Below, piece after piece: positions 8,676 to 16,882 of a stretch of DNA of 33,482 nt; position 1 is the first letter of the stretch, and every line of letters begins with the position of its first letter. Below the pieces are notes generated by a model. It saw only the letters and a list, made by a program, of their open reading frames with translations, was not told the origin of the DNA and did not search any database. This DNA comes from Polyangiaceae bacterium (lineage in GTDB: Bacteria; Myxococcota_A; Polyangia; Polyangiales; Polyangiaceae), in the NCBI GenBank assembly GCA_025937785.1, contig JAICQQ010000079.1:1-33482 (forward strand), written 5' to 3'. The translations under genes and the position numbers were made by a program.

Positions 8676-10595
8676 ATGACGCTCCGCGCGTTTTCGCTTC
8701 AGGCGTCCGTGATCGTGCTGGCCGCCGTGTCGGGGCTCGCTGCGCGACCCAGCGCGGCTCAAGAGGTGCGACCCACCCAGCGCCAAGCCGCGCCGAGCGT
8801 CCCGAACCAAGGCAGCATGCCCGCTGACGACGCCGGCGAGTACCGCGTCGACTTCAGCGCCGGGCGCGTGGAAGTGGACGTGCGCTTGAACGAGCTGGAG
8901 CTCGCGGACGACGTGTTGGTGGTCGTGGACCGCTACCGCCTCACCGCTGACGAACTCAAGCTCAGTCGCAGCGATCGCGGCATCGTCGTCGATGGCTATG
9001 GACGGGTGGCATTCTGTCGTTGTGAGGACCCACCCGTCACCGTGAGCTTCAGTGGCGCGACGGTGGCGCCGCCCACGGACCTCTTGATCGAGGACCCTGC
9101 GCTGCGGGTTTGGGGGGTTCCGGTATTCTGGTTGCCGTACTTGTGGCTCCGCTCGCCGAGTCGCATGGGGCTCTTGCCGCCGCGGATAGCCTACAGCACC
9201 CAAGACGGTTTCCTCGCGGGCGCGGGTGTTCATGTCCCGTTCTCGCAGAAGTCGTTCGTCGACCTGGAAGCTGCGGGCTACTTCGAGGGAGGTGTCGACC
9301 TGCGTGCCCGCATCGCGACTCCGTCGAACGCCGTGCGGTTGCGCTGGGACCACTTGCACGAAAGCATGATCGGTGTGGACGCCCGGGGCGTCGTCCACAC
9401 GCCGGGTTTCACCAGCGCCAGCTACCGGGTCGACGCGCTGCGCGGCGAACGCGCCCTCGCGGCCACCCCGATTCTGCTCGACGCCGCTCAGCGCTACGAC
9501 CGCGCACGTGGAGAAGTGGGCCGCCATCATGGACGAGTCTACTACGGAGCAGGCGCTTTCATGACTGCCGCACGCGGCGGCGCGATCGACGAGCTGGGCG
9601 CCTGGGGACCGACGCTGACGCTAGGCGTCGGCGAAGCGCTCGGCGGTCTGGGCGAGTTCGATCTAGCCACGAAACTTTGGACCGTGGACGACGTCACCGA
9701 AGAATCTCGCACACGCCTCGAGCAGCGCGCGTTGGCGCGCTGGCACGCACGTCCGGGACCGCTCTCGCTCGAGGTCGAAGGCGCGGGCGCGGGCGGTGTG
9801 AACACCTCCCCACGCGACGCGCAGCCGTTCGCAAGCGTGGGGGCAGCGCTGGAGCTCGGGTTGCCGCTGCGACGTCGCTTCGGGCGGACGGACCCGCTCT
9901 TGCACTACGTGACCCCGCTTTTCAGTGCTTCGGGCCTCTACGAGATCGAGCGCGACCTGGTCGAGGCGGAGGTCGGTTCCAGCGAGACCGGCCCTGGCGA
10001 GCGCAACGACGGCGAGGCTCGGCTCGGTCAAATCAGCGGTGGTGTCAGAACCTCCGTGGGCAGGTGGGGTGAGCGGAGTTCGCTGCAACTCGAAGGTCGC
10101 GCGGGCTGGGTGAAGGACGACGCGCGGGTCGCCAGGCTCGTGATGGGCCGCGCGCTCGCGGCGAGCGATTTCTTGGGCGCATCGCTGCATGGGGTGACCG
10201 ACATCGACGCCATCGGGCACTGGGAAGCCACGGCTCGTACCAGGTTTGGTCCCGAGTCCAGTCACCACCTCGCGCTGTACGTCGAAGGTCAACAAGACCT
10301 CGATTCGCGGTCGGGACGGGTGATTTCCGGTGACGTGCTGAGCACCGAACCTCTCTTCGCGTGGTACGATGCCGACGGCTTGAGTTCGGGCGCCGAGATG
10401 ATGTTGAAATGGTCACGGGCGTTGTCCACCGCGGTAGGAGCGGATATGGATGTGAAGGAATCGACACTGCTTGGCGTGCGAGGCTCGCTTGCTTACCGAC
10501 ACCCCTGCGGATGTCTGGCCACCGTCGCCTGGGCCGGACATCGACTTGCACGCCGGGGGGTGGACGCCTGGTTGACGCTCGATCTGATCCCGTAG
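8676..10595 (+). CDS. LptD/OstA-like outer-membrane protein
   Basis: 639 aa from the ATG at 8676; a GTG at 8658 would add six residues. The first 30 residues form a signal peptide ending near PSAAQ. Residues ~45-135 match the periplasmic OstA/LptA-like jellyroll (YRVDFSAGRVEVDV, then LTADELKL). The segment VWGVPVFWLPYLWLRSPSRM followed by GLLPPRIAYST is the characteristic LptD junction between jellyroll and barrel. The rest is a beta-barrel-like alternation up to a C-terminal strand ending LTLDLIP. LptD inserts lipopolysaccharide into the outer leaflet. This protein is shorter than E. coli LptD, and its barrel is divergent, so it could be a paralogue. Two cysteines, FCRCED, sit in the jellyroll. 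Confidence 0.75.
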   Translation: MTLRAFSLQASVIVLAAVSGLAARPSAAQEVRPTQRQAAPSVPNQGSMPADDAGEYRVDFSAGRVEVDVRLNELELADDVLVVVDRYRLTADELKLSRSDRGIVVDGYGRVAFCRCEDPPVTVSFSGATVAPPTDLLIEDPALRVWGVPVFWLPYLWLRSPSRMGLLPPRIAYSTQDGFLAGAGVHVPFSQKSFVDLEAAGYFEGGVDLRARIATPSNAVRLRWDHLHESMIGVDARGVVHTPGFTSASYRVDALRGERALAATPILLDAAQRYDRARGEVGRHHGRVYYGAGAFMTAARGGAIDELGAWGPTLTLGVGEALGGLGEFDLATKLWTVDDVTEESRTRLEQRALARWHARPGPLSLEVEGAGAGGVNTSPRDAQPFASVGAALELGLPLRRRFGRTDPLLHYVTPLFSASGLYEIERDLVEAEVGSSETGPGERNDGEARLGQISGGVRTSVGRWGERSSLQLEGRAGWVKDDARVARLVMGRALAASDFLGASLHGVTDIDAIGHWEATARTRFGPESSHHLALYVEGQQDLDSRSGRVISGDVLSTEPLFAWYDADGLSSGAEMMLKWSRALSTAVGADMDVKESTLLGVRGSLAYRHPCGCLATVAWAGHRLARRGVDAWLTLDLIP

Positions 10596-10605
10596 CCGTC
10601 CAGAA

Positions 10606-10620
10606 AGCACACTTTGTGCT
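10606..10620 (+). other. Small hairpin after the LptD-like gene
   Basis: AGCACA-CTT-TGTGCT is a perfect 6-bp stem with a 3-base loop, 11 bases behind the stop codon. No T-run follows, so intrinsic termination is doubtful; it may protect the 3' end of the transcript. Confidence 0.3.
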
Positions 10621-10663
10621 CTCGGCGGTCGCAGACACGCGCAGCATCGAGTAACCTTGTGAG

Positions 10664-11785
10664 GTGCCACAGCGTGAAGGCGGCGTACCAGAGACAGTGC
10701 CCGAGCTCGAATCGAACCCAGCCCCGCCGTCGCGCCCGGTCTCAGGGTCGCTCGTGGTCGTGGCAGACGACGATCGCATCACGCGCGACATGCTCACGCA
10801 GATCCTGCGGAATCACGGTTTCGTCGTGGAGGCAGTGCCCGACGGGCAGGTCGCCGTCGAACGCGTGGCTCAAGGTGGCGTCGACCTGGTATTGCTCGAC
10901 ATTCTGATGCCTCGCATCAGCGGGCTGGAGGCCTGTCGGATCCTGAAGGGCATGACCAGCGAGAGCTTCTTGCCCGTCGTGCTCGTGACGGTGAAGACCG
11001 ACAGCGCGAGCCGCGTCGAGGGGTTGCGCATCGGCGCCGACGACTACGTGTGCAAACCTTTCGAGGAAAGCGAGCTGATCGCCCGGGTCGAAGCGATGCT
11101 ACGCATCAAAAAGCTCCACGACCACGTGGCGCAAGCGCGCGCCAAGCTCGAGCAACTGAGTGTTCACGACGAGCTCACGGGGCTTTACAACTACCGCTAC
11201 CTGCACACGCGGCTCAGTGAGGAGTTCAAACGCGCAGAGCGCTATCACGACCCGCTCGCTGCCAGCGTGATCGACATCGATCGGCTCGCCGCCTTCAACG
11301 AAGATGGGGGGCGCGGCGCCGGCGACCGGGTGATTCAAACGGTGGCTGACGCCATCCGGCGCTCCGTGCGCGAAGTCGACGTGGTGGCGAGGTTCGGGGG
11401 AGACGAATTTCTAGTGGTACTGCCGAGTACGCATTTTGCGGGCTCGGTCACCGTCGCCGAGCGGATCTGGCAAGACGTCGTGCAAAGTGCGCCTGTCGGG
11501 CGTTCGGGAGCGCGGCCCACCGTGTCCGTGGGCGTTGCCCTGTATCCCTCGCGCGACGTGCGCACGAAGGACGCGCTGCTGCGCGCCGCCGATGCCGCGC
11601 TGCATCAGGCTAAGCGCGATGGTGGCAACAGAATCTGTGTTTTTCAGCAGCAGGGGTACCTGTACACTCCCGTCATGGGACCAGGCACCGCCGCCCGGGC
11701 CGACAGCGGTAAGCGCCGCTCGAGCTCGCCGCCTGCAGAGCGCTCCAAGTCCGGCGATCGTTCGTCGCGAGGAGGCAAGCCGTGA
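10664..11785 (+). CDS. Response regulator with GGDEF domain (diguanylate cyclase)
   Basis: 373 aa from a GTG start. Residues ~29-148 form a receiver domain with acidic ADDD, phosphoacceptor Asp79 (VLLDILMP) and the conserved Lys131 (KPF). A short helical linker leads to a GGDEF domain at ~165-330. That domain has the metal-binding DIDRL at 204-208, an allosteric inhibition site RxxD (R236, D239) exactly five residues before the signature, and the signature GGDEF itself at 245-249. The active-site and feedback residues are intact, so the protein should make c-di-GMP from two GTP when phosphorylated (PleD/WspR-like). A basic Ser/Pro-rich tail of about 45 residues follows. Its stop overlaps the next start, which indicates coupled translation. 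No histidine kinase is adjacent. Confidence 0.92.
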   Translation: MPQREGGVPETVPELESNPAPPSRPVSGSLVVVADDDRITRDMLTQILRNHGFVVEAVPDGQVAVERVAQGGVDLVLLDILMPRISGLEACRILKGMTSESFLPVVLVTVKTDSASRVEGLRIGADDYVCKPFEESELIARVEAMLRIKKLHDHVAQARAKLEQLSVHDELTGLYNYRYLHTRLSEEFKRAERYHDPLAASVIDIDRLAAFNEDGGRGAGDRVIQTVADAIRRSVREVDVVARFGGDEFLVVLPSTHFAGSVTVAERIWQDVVQSAPVGRSGARPTVSVGVALYPSRDVRTKDALLRAADAALHQAKRDGGNRICVFQQQGYLYTPVMGPGTAARADSGKRRSSSPPAERSKSGDRSSRGGKP

Positions 11786-13254
11786 CGCTTTCCGCGCGAC
11801 GCGCCAACGGTGAGAGCAGCGCGACGCGCATCACCGATGCGCCGCCGCGCGTGTTGGTCGTGGATGACGAACCCGAGCTGCGGCGCAGCCTGGCGCGCTT
11901 GTTGCTCAGTCGGGGTATGGGCGTGCTCACGGCCGGCGGCGGCATGGCCGCCATCGACATCTTGAAGAAGGAGCCGATCGACGTTGCCTTGTTCGATTTG
12001 ATGATGCCGAACATCGACGGCATCGAGCTGATGGAGCGCACCCGCGCCGAGCGACTCGAGGTCGAGGTCATCATCATGACCGCCTTCGGTGACGTAGAGA
12101 CTGCGGTGAAAGCGGTGCGCGCGGGGGCCTACCATTTCTTGACCAAGCCGTTCCGCTCGAACGACGAGGTCGTGCTGACGGTCACCAAGGCCGCAGAGCG
12201 CCGGCGGCTGGTCGATCGCACCATGCTGCTCGAACGCCGCCTGGAGCAGATGGAGAAGTTCGGCGAACTCATCGGCAACTCCTCCAAAATGCAAGATGTT
12301 TACCGCTTGGCTCTGGGCGTCGCTCCGACCTCCTCCACGGTCCTGATTCTGGGCGAGAGCGGTACCGGCAAAGAACTGACGGCGCGCGCCATCCACCAGC
12401 ATTCGCCGCGCGCGGACGCCCCCTTCGTAGCCGTGAACTGTTCGGCGATTCCGGTCGATTTGGTCGAGAGCGAGCTATTCGGGCACGTTCGCGGCGCTTT
12501 CACCGGCGCGACCGCGACGCGCGCCGGCCTGTTCGAAACGGCGCATCGGGGCACCATCTTTTTGGACGAGGTCGGTGACTTGCCACCGCTGGCGCAAGTG
12601 AAGTTGCTCCGCGCTCTGCAAGAGGGCGAGATCAAGCGCGTGGGGTCGAACGAGACGCAGACCGTCGACGTGCGAGTCATCGCTGCGACTAACGTCGACC
12701 TGAAGGGCCGTATCGCGGAGGGCAAGTTTCGCGAAGACTTGTATTATCGGCTCAACGTCATCGCCATCGTGCTGCCGTCGCTCCGGGAACGCAAAGAGGA
12801 CGTGCCGTTGCTTGCCTATCACTTTCTCAAGAAGTATTCGGCGCGGATCGGCAGCGACGTCCAGCGTATCTCGCAAGAGGCGATGCGGGTACTCCAAGGG
12901 CACGGCTGGCCCGGCAACGTGCGCGAGCTCGAGAACGCCATCGAGCACGCCATCGTGTTCTGCAAAGATCGCACGCTCTCTCCCGCGGACCTGCCGCTCG
13001 GAAAGGCGCCGAACCGCTCTTCGGTCGTGCCGGTCCGGGCAGAGATCCAGGCGGCGGGTACGGGCCTCGTCGATCTGCCGTACCGTGAGGCCAAGATGCG
13101 GGCTCTGGCCGCGTTCGAGGCTTCGTACTTCAACGAGCTGCTCGAACGGACGGGGGGCAACATCTCCGAAGCCGCCCGCCAAGCAGGCCTCGACCGCTCG
13201 AATTTCAGGCGCGCCGCAAAACGCGCCAAGCTCGGCTCCCGTCACGACAACTGA
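11782..13254 (+). CDS. NtrC-family sigma54-dependent response regulator
   Basis: 490 aa from a GTG that overlaps the TGA of the REC-GGDEF gene by four bases. Residues ~22-140 form a receiver domain with DDE (28-30), phosphoacceptor Asp72 (ALFDLMMP) and Lys122. An AAA+ domain spans ~160-395, with Walker A GESGTGKE (191-198), the sigma54-contacting GAFTGA loop (238-243), Walker B TIFLDEVGDL and the arginine-rich REDLYYRLNV. The C-terminal Fis-type helix-turn-helix is GGNISEAARQAGLDRSNFRR. All parts needed to open sigma54 promoters are present. The target genes are unknown, and I found no convincing -24/-12 element in front of the TolC-like gene that follows. Confidence 0.95.
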   Translation: MTLSARRANGESSATRITDAPPRVLVVDDEPELRRSLARLLLSRGMGVLTAGGGMAAIDILKKEPIDVALFDLMMPNIDGIELMERTRAERLEVEVIIMTAFGDVETAVKAVRAGAYHFLTKPFRSNDEVVLTVTKAAERRRLVDRTMLLERRLEQMEKFGELIGNSSKMQDVYRLALGVAPTSSTVLILGESGTGKELTARAIHQHSPRADAPFVAVNCSAIPVDLVESELFGHVRGAFTGATATRAGLFETAHRGTIFLDEVGDLPPLAQVKLLRALQEGEIKRVGSNETQTVDVRVIAATNVDLKGRIAEGKFREDLYYRLNVIAIVLPSLRERKEDVPLLAYHFLKKYSARIGSDVQRISQEAMRVLQGHGWPGNVRELENAIEHAIVFCKDRTLSPADLPLGKAPNRSSVVPVRAEIQAAGTGLVDLPYREAKMRALAAFEASYFNELLERTGGNISEAARQAGLDRSNFRRAAKRAKLGSRHDN

Positions 13255-13289
13255 CGCGCCCCGTAAGTTTTGCGGGCGTTTGTCGTCAG
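13251..13289 (+). terminator. Hairpin between the NtrC-type and TolC-like genes
   Basis: The outer arms CTGACG (13251-13256) and CGTCAG (13284-13289) pair, and an inner stem CGCCCCG/CGGGCG with a one-base bulge surrounds a TAAGTTTTG loop. TTTG follows the inner stem. It includes the stop codon of the regulator gene and ends 19 bases before the TolC-like start, so it could attenuate read-through. Confidence 0.4.
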
Positions 13290-13308
13290 CTGTATTAGGC
13301 TGCGCGCG

Positions 13309-14730
13309 ATGCGGCCAGCGGCTTTGACTGCGATCCTGCTGAGCGCCCTGGCTCTGGGCGGTCGCAGTGCTTTGGCCGCCGGTGGAGCCGCCGACGGGGT
13401 GCCGGCGCCCACGATAGTAGGCGCTGGTGTACCCCTCAAGAAGCGACTCGAGCGGCGGCGTACCCTGAGCTTGCGCGAATGTCTGCAGATGGCGGAGCGC
13501 AACTACCCCAAGGTGCACGAGGCTCGAGCGAAGCTCGGCAAACGCAAGGCAGAGCAGTTCGAGGCCTACACTGCGCCCTTCAGCAAGTTCACCCTGACCT
13601 CGGGCGTGGGGCTCGCTCCGACGGTGCGCGGGACGCCGGTGTTCAGCCCCAACTCGGACGTGTCGCTCACCAGCAGCATGGCTCTGGCGTGGCAGGTAGC
13701 GATCGACGGGGTCTTGCCGCTCTGGACTTTCGGGAAAATGACGAACCTTTGGGATGCTGCTGCTGCGGGCGTGCAGGTCAGCGAACACGAGGTGAAGAAG
13801 GCCCAGAACGAGGTGGCGCTTTCTGTCAGGGAGGCCTACTACGGGACGCAACTGGCTCGTGATGCGCTAGTGCTGATCGACGATGCTTCCCGGCGTATCG
13901 ACAAGTACCTCGTAGGCCTCGAAGCCGACGTGAAGCGCGGCGACGGCGACGACATCGAGCTGCTCAAGGTAAAGATGTACCGGGAGGAGCTCACGGCGCG
14001 CCGCAGCGAGGTGCTGAAGAAGCAGCGCATGGCGCTCGCAGGGCTGACGTTCTTGACCGGCGCTCAACAAGCGGTAGATGTAGAGGACGAACCGTTGAAG
14101 CGCGCGCGTCACCGGCTCGGTCCCCTGGCTCACTATCTGTCGGCGGCCCGCCTGTTCAGGCCCGAAGTGAACATGGCTCGCGCAGGCGTGCTCGCACGCC
14201 GTGCTCAGGTAGAGATGGCGCGGTCCGAGTATTTCCCCGACGTCGGGCTGGCCCTGTCGTATCGCTGGGTGCGCGCGCAAGAGGTCACCGATCAACGCAA
14301 CCCCTTCGCCAAGGACTCAGGCAACAGCGTAGGGTACGGCTTCGCCCTGGCCATGAAATGGGAGCTCGATTTTCTGCCCCAGGTCGCTCGCGTCGCCAAA
14401 GCCCAGGCGGATCTCGAGGAGATGCGCGCGACGGAGCGGTATGCGCTCGGCGGGGTGGCCGTCGAGGTCGAAACGGCGTTCGCCGAGGCGGAGGACGCTG
14501 AGCGGCGGCTCGACGCCTACTCGCGCGCGGCCGGCTACGCCAAGCAGTGGCTGATCAAGGTACAGCAAGGGATCGACGTGGGTGTCATGGACAACGAAGA
14601 CATCGTCGACCCTGCCAAGGAATGGGCGCTGCGTCGCTTTTCACAGATGAGCGCGACCTTCGACTACAACATCGCGGTCGCCAAGCTCGCCTTGGCCACG
14701 GGCTGGGACGCTGTGACCAGCGGCGAGTGA
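13309..14730 (+). CDS. TolC-family outer-membrane efflux protein
   Basis: 473 aa from the ATG at 13309; a further 13 in-frame codons upstream are unlikely because the signal peptide MRPAALTAILLSALALGGRS begins here. The mature protein shows the two structural repeats of outer-membrane efflux proteins: long amphipathic helices (e.g. LSLRECLQMAERNYPKVHEA, and later LFRPEVNMARAGVLARRAQV) alternating with strands that build the 12-strand trimeric barrel. Family length is normal. It would serve as exit duct for a type I exporter or an RND/MFP pump, but no inner-membrane partner lies nearby. The position behind two response regulators suggests regulated expression. The gene converges on the Fic-like gene 38 bases away. 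Confidence 0.85.
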   Translation: MRPAALTAILLSALALGGRSALAAGGAADGVPAPTIVGAGVPLKKRLERRRTLSLRECLQMAERNYPKVHEARAKLGKRKAEQFEAYTAPFSKFTLTSGVGLAPTVRGTPVFSPNSDVSLTSSMALAWQVAIDGVLPLWTFGKMTNLWDAAAAGVQVSEHEVKKAQNEVALSVREAYYGTQLARDALVLIDDASRRIDKYLVGLEADVKRGDGDDIELLKVKMYREELTARRSEVLKKQRMALAGLTFLTGAQQAVDVEDEPLKRARHRLGPLAHYLSAARLFRPEVNMARAGVLARRAQVEMARSEYFPDVGLALSYRWVRAQEVTDQRNPFAKDSGNSVGYGFALAMKWELDFLPQVARVAKAQADLEEMRATERYALGGVAVEVETAFAEAEDAERRLDAYSRAAGYAKQWLIKVQQGIDVGVMDNEDIVDPAKEWALRRFSQMSATFDYNIAVAKLALATGWDAVTSGE

Positions 14731-14768
14731 TCGCGGCAAGCGCCGTCAGGCAGGCTGCCGATGCGCGG

Positions 14769-16634
14769 CTAGCTGCCCTTGCGCTCGTAGTCGTCGAGCA
14801 ACTTCTCGATGCTCTGCAGCCCGTTCGTGATCGAGTCGCTGACCATCGTCACGATCGTAGGCAGTGAGCCCTTCAGGGCGTCGTAATAGCGCTGGCGCTC
14901 GGTCGAGTGCACGATCGCCGGGGGGTAGCCGGCACGCAGCAGCAGCAGGTTCATCAGGAGCCGCGCGACCTTGCCGCTGTCGGTGGGGAACGGAAATACC
15001 CGAAGCAAGTCGTAGTGGACGCGAGCCGCGATGCGCACTGGGTTCTTCAGTTTTTTCGGTTCGGGACCGTTCAACCAGTCGATCGCCTGCCGCACCTTGT
15101 ACGCGATCTTGTCGGGGGCGGCGTATTCGTGGAAGTAAAGCCGATGCTGGGGGATGTCCTTGCGGTACTTGACGCTCTTCAGATCCCCTTCTTCGGGGTG
15201 CATCAAGAGGTAGATCTTTTTGATAACGTCGATGTTGATAGGAACCCGCTTCTTGTCGGAGAGCTCACGGATCCAATCGATCGCCGCCTTGTGGCGCCGG
15301 ATCTCTTCGCACACCGGTTGCAAGCTCGAGTCCGGCACGACGGTGATGTTCGGATCGATCGCCGTCTTGAGTTCCTGATAGGTGTAGACGACACCTTCGA
15401 GCGCGCTGTCGTGATAGATCCACGACATATCGAAGTTTTCTTGGTACTCGCGCCGGAAGTGCTCCGACGTGGCCGCCATACGCTCCACGATCAGCCGGTA
15501 GCGCTCTTCGACCCCTTCCGGCGGAGGGGGTGGGGGTGGAGGCGGCGGTCGCTCTTCTTCGGGCGGCGGGACGAGCACCGCAGGGGTGCTGGGAGGCTTG
15601 ACGTCGGGCAGGCGCAAGTTCGCGAACTTGCTTTCCGGCAGGCCCGCCTCGCGGCGTGAGGTACCGGACTGATTGGGGATGGAGTCGGGGCTGTAGACGC
15701 GGGCGGTGGCACCCCGTCCGAGCCCGCTGATTCGATTGGCGCGTTTGTTGGCGCGAGCCACCTTACCCTCGAGGGCCCGACGCGCAGCCTCTTTCTGGGC
15801 ACGCAACTTGGCGCGCTCCGCCTCTTTCGCCTTGGTGTACGCCTCGCGCTCGGCGTCCCGCTGCTTCTTCTCTTCCTCTTTGCGCCGGATCATCTCCTGG
15901 CGCTGGCGCTCGCGCTCCTCGATCTTGCGGAGCTTTTCGGCCTCGCGCTCTTCCTTCTTGCGCTTGGCTTCCTCTTCGCGGGCCTTTTTGGCGAGAACCC
16001 GCTCCGCCTCCCGCTCCTTGCGGGCTCGCTCGCGCTCGGCTTCTTTCTGCTTTTGGACGCGCTCTTTTTCGCGTTCGCGTTCTTTTTCGAGCCTGGCCTT
16101 TTCGCGTTCTTTTTCGAGCCTGGCCTTTTCGCGCTCCTTTTCGAGCTTGGCCTTCTCGCGCTCCTTTTCGAGCTTGGCCTTCTCGCGTTCTTTTTCGAGC
16201 TTGGCCTTTTCGCGTTCTTTTTCGAGCCTGGCCCGCTCACGTTCCTTCTCGCGCTCTTTTTCGAGCCTGGCCTTCTCGCGCTCTTTTTCGAGCTTGGCCT
16301 TCTCGCGCTCTTTTTCGAGCCTGGCCTTCTCGCGCTCTTTCTCGCGCTTGACCTTTTCGCGATCCACGGCCGGCGCTTTCGCGCTCACCGCCGCCTTCTT
16401 CTTCGGGGCGGCCTTAGGGGGCAGGGACTTCGGTCGGCTGGTCGCTAGTCGCTTCTTGGACGCGGCAGGCTTCGGCTTGCCTTTGGCCTCGCTGCGCGCG
16501 TTTGCGCTCGCCTTAGCGCCCGAGGCCTTCGCCGGCTTTGCCCTCCGCTTCGTCACCTGGGGTTTCGAGGAACGAGACCCTTTGGCGTTCGCTTTTTTCT
16601 GGGCTGAGGAGGGTTTCTTCTTTCGGGCCGCCAT
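14769..16634 (-). CDS. Fic-domain pseudoenzyme candidate with long charged-helix arm
   Basis: 621 aa in four parts. Residues 1-90 are Lys/Ala/Pro-rich and histone-tail-like. Residues ~91-300 are almost only E, K, R, A and L; nine LEKE units spaced mostly nine residues apart (106-185) suggest a stable single alpha-helix or coiled coil. Residues 301-375 form a linker with ten prolines in a row (363-372). Residues ~376-615 are a Fic fold. It has a class II inhibitory-helix motif SALEG (Glu413), a flap region (SVKYRKDIPQHRLYFHEYAA) and an active-site loop FPFPTDSGKVAR (547-558). The canonical loop is HPFx(D/E)GNGRxxR. Here the catalytic His is Phe547, the acidic residue is Thr551, GN is Asp-Ser, and the first Arg is Lys. 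AMPylation by the usual mechanism is therefore unlikely. No antitoxin gene is adjacent. Confidence 0.8.
   Translation of the reverse strand: MAARKKKPSSAQKKANAKGSRSSKPQVTKRRAKPAKASGAKASANARSEAKGKPKPAASKKRLATSRPKSLPPKAAPKKKAAVSAKAPAVDREKVKREKEREKARLEKEREKAKLEKEREKARLEKEREKERERARLEKEREKAKLEKEREKAKLEKEREKAKLEKEREKARLEKEREKARLEKEREREKERVQKQKEAERERARKEREAERVLAKKAREEEAKRKKEEREAEKLRKIEERERQRQEMIRRKEEEKKQRDAEREAYTKAKEAERAKLRAQKEAARRALEGKVARANKRANRISGLGRGATARVYSPDSIPNQSGTSRREAGLPESKFANLRLPDVKPPSTPAVLVPPPEEERPPPPPPPPPPEGVEERYRLIVERMAATSEHFRREYQENFDMSWIYHDSALEGVVYTYQELKTAIDPNITVVPDSSLQPVCEEIRRHKAAIDWIRELSDKKRVPINIDVIKKIYLLMHPEEGDLKSVKYRKDIPQHRLYFHEYAAPDKIAYKVRQAIDWLNGPEPKKLKNPVRIAARVHYDLLRVFPFPTDSGKVARLLMNLLLLRAGYPPAIVHSTERQRYYDALKGSLPTIVTMVSDSITNGLQSIEKLLDDYERKGS
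16060..16360 (-). repeat. In-gene 27-bp tandem repeats coding the REKA(K/R)LEKE helix
   Basis: The DNA behind the charged helix is a degenerate array of 27-bp units, nine codons each. On the plus strand each unit reads roughly CGAGC(C/T)TGGCCTT(T/C)TCGCG followed by TTC or CTC and a T-run. Variation is mostly synonymous or K/R, so the protein pattern is kept while the array can slip. One unit is offset by four extra residues (KERE). Confidence 0.8.
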
Positions 16635-16704
16635 GATTTGGGTGCGGGAGGCTTAGGTTCGAGCTAGGCGAGACGGTGGTGTCGGCCTGACGGCCTCCGT
16701 TGCA

Positions 16705-16735
16705 GGAACTCCCCCTGCGACAGAGCCGGAGTTCC
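16705..16735. promoter_or_regulatory. Inverted repeat GGAACTCC-N15-GGAGTTCC upstream of the Fic-like gene
   Basis: Perfect 8-bp arms at 16705-16712 and 16728-16735, about 70-100 bases upstream of the Fic-like start. The intergenic stretch 16635-16882 between this start and the map stop holds nothing else obvious. It could be an operator or a hairpin in the leader; no T-run follows on either strand. Confidence 0.35.
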
Positions 16736-16882
16736 CTGATGGAACGGATGCGGAAGCTAGTCGTCGCGGACTCAATACGTCAAGCAGCGTGTGCGAATCA
16801 AGCAACCTGGTGTTCGGGCACGCCGACGGCTGACGAACGATGAGTCGGTTGTGACTACGGACGCTTCAGCGGAACGCCGCGC

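Noticed and set aside
8400..9530. Minus-strand frame extending the bactofilin by some 377 residues
   Set aside because: Antisense to the LptD-like gene, no family features, and the bactofilin domain starts cleanly at ATG 8399.
13255..13308. Sigma54 promoter for the TolC-like gene
   Set aside because: No GG-N10-GC pair in acceptable context; only a hairpin is visible.
16060..16360. CRISPR-like periodicity
   Set aside because: Units are adjacent, in frame and code for the helix; there are no unique spacers and no cas genes.
15706..16656. Long plus-strand frame rich in FSRSFSSLA repeats
   Set aside because: Exact antisense image of the REKA(K/R)LEKE array of the Fic-like gene.
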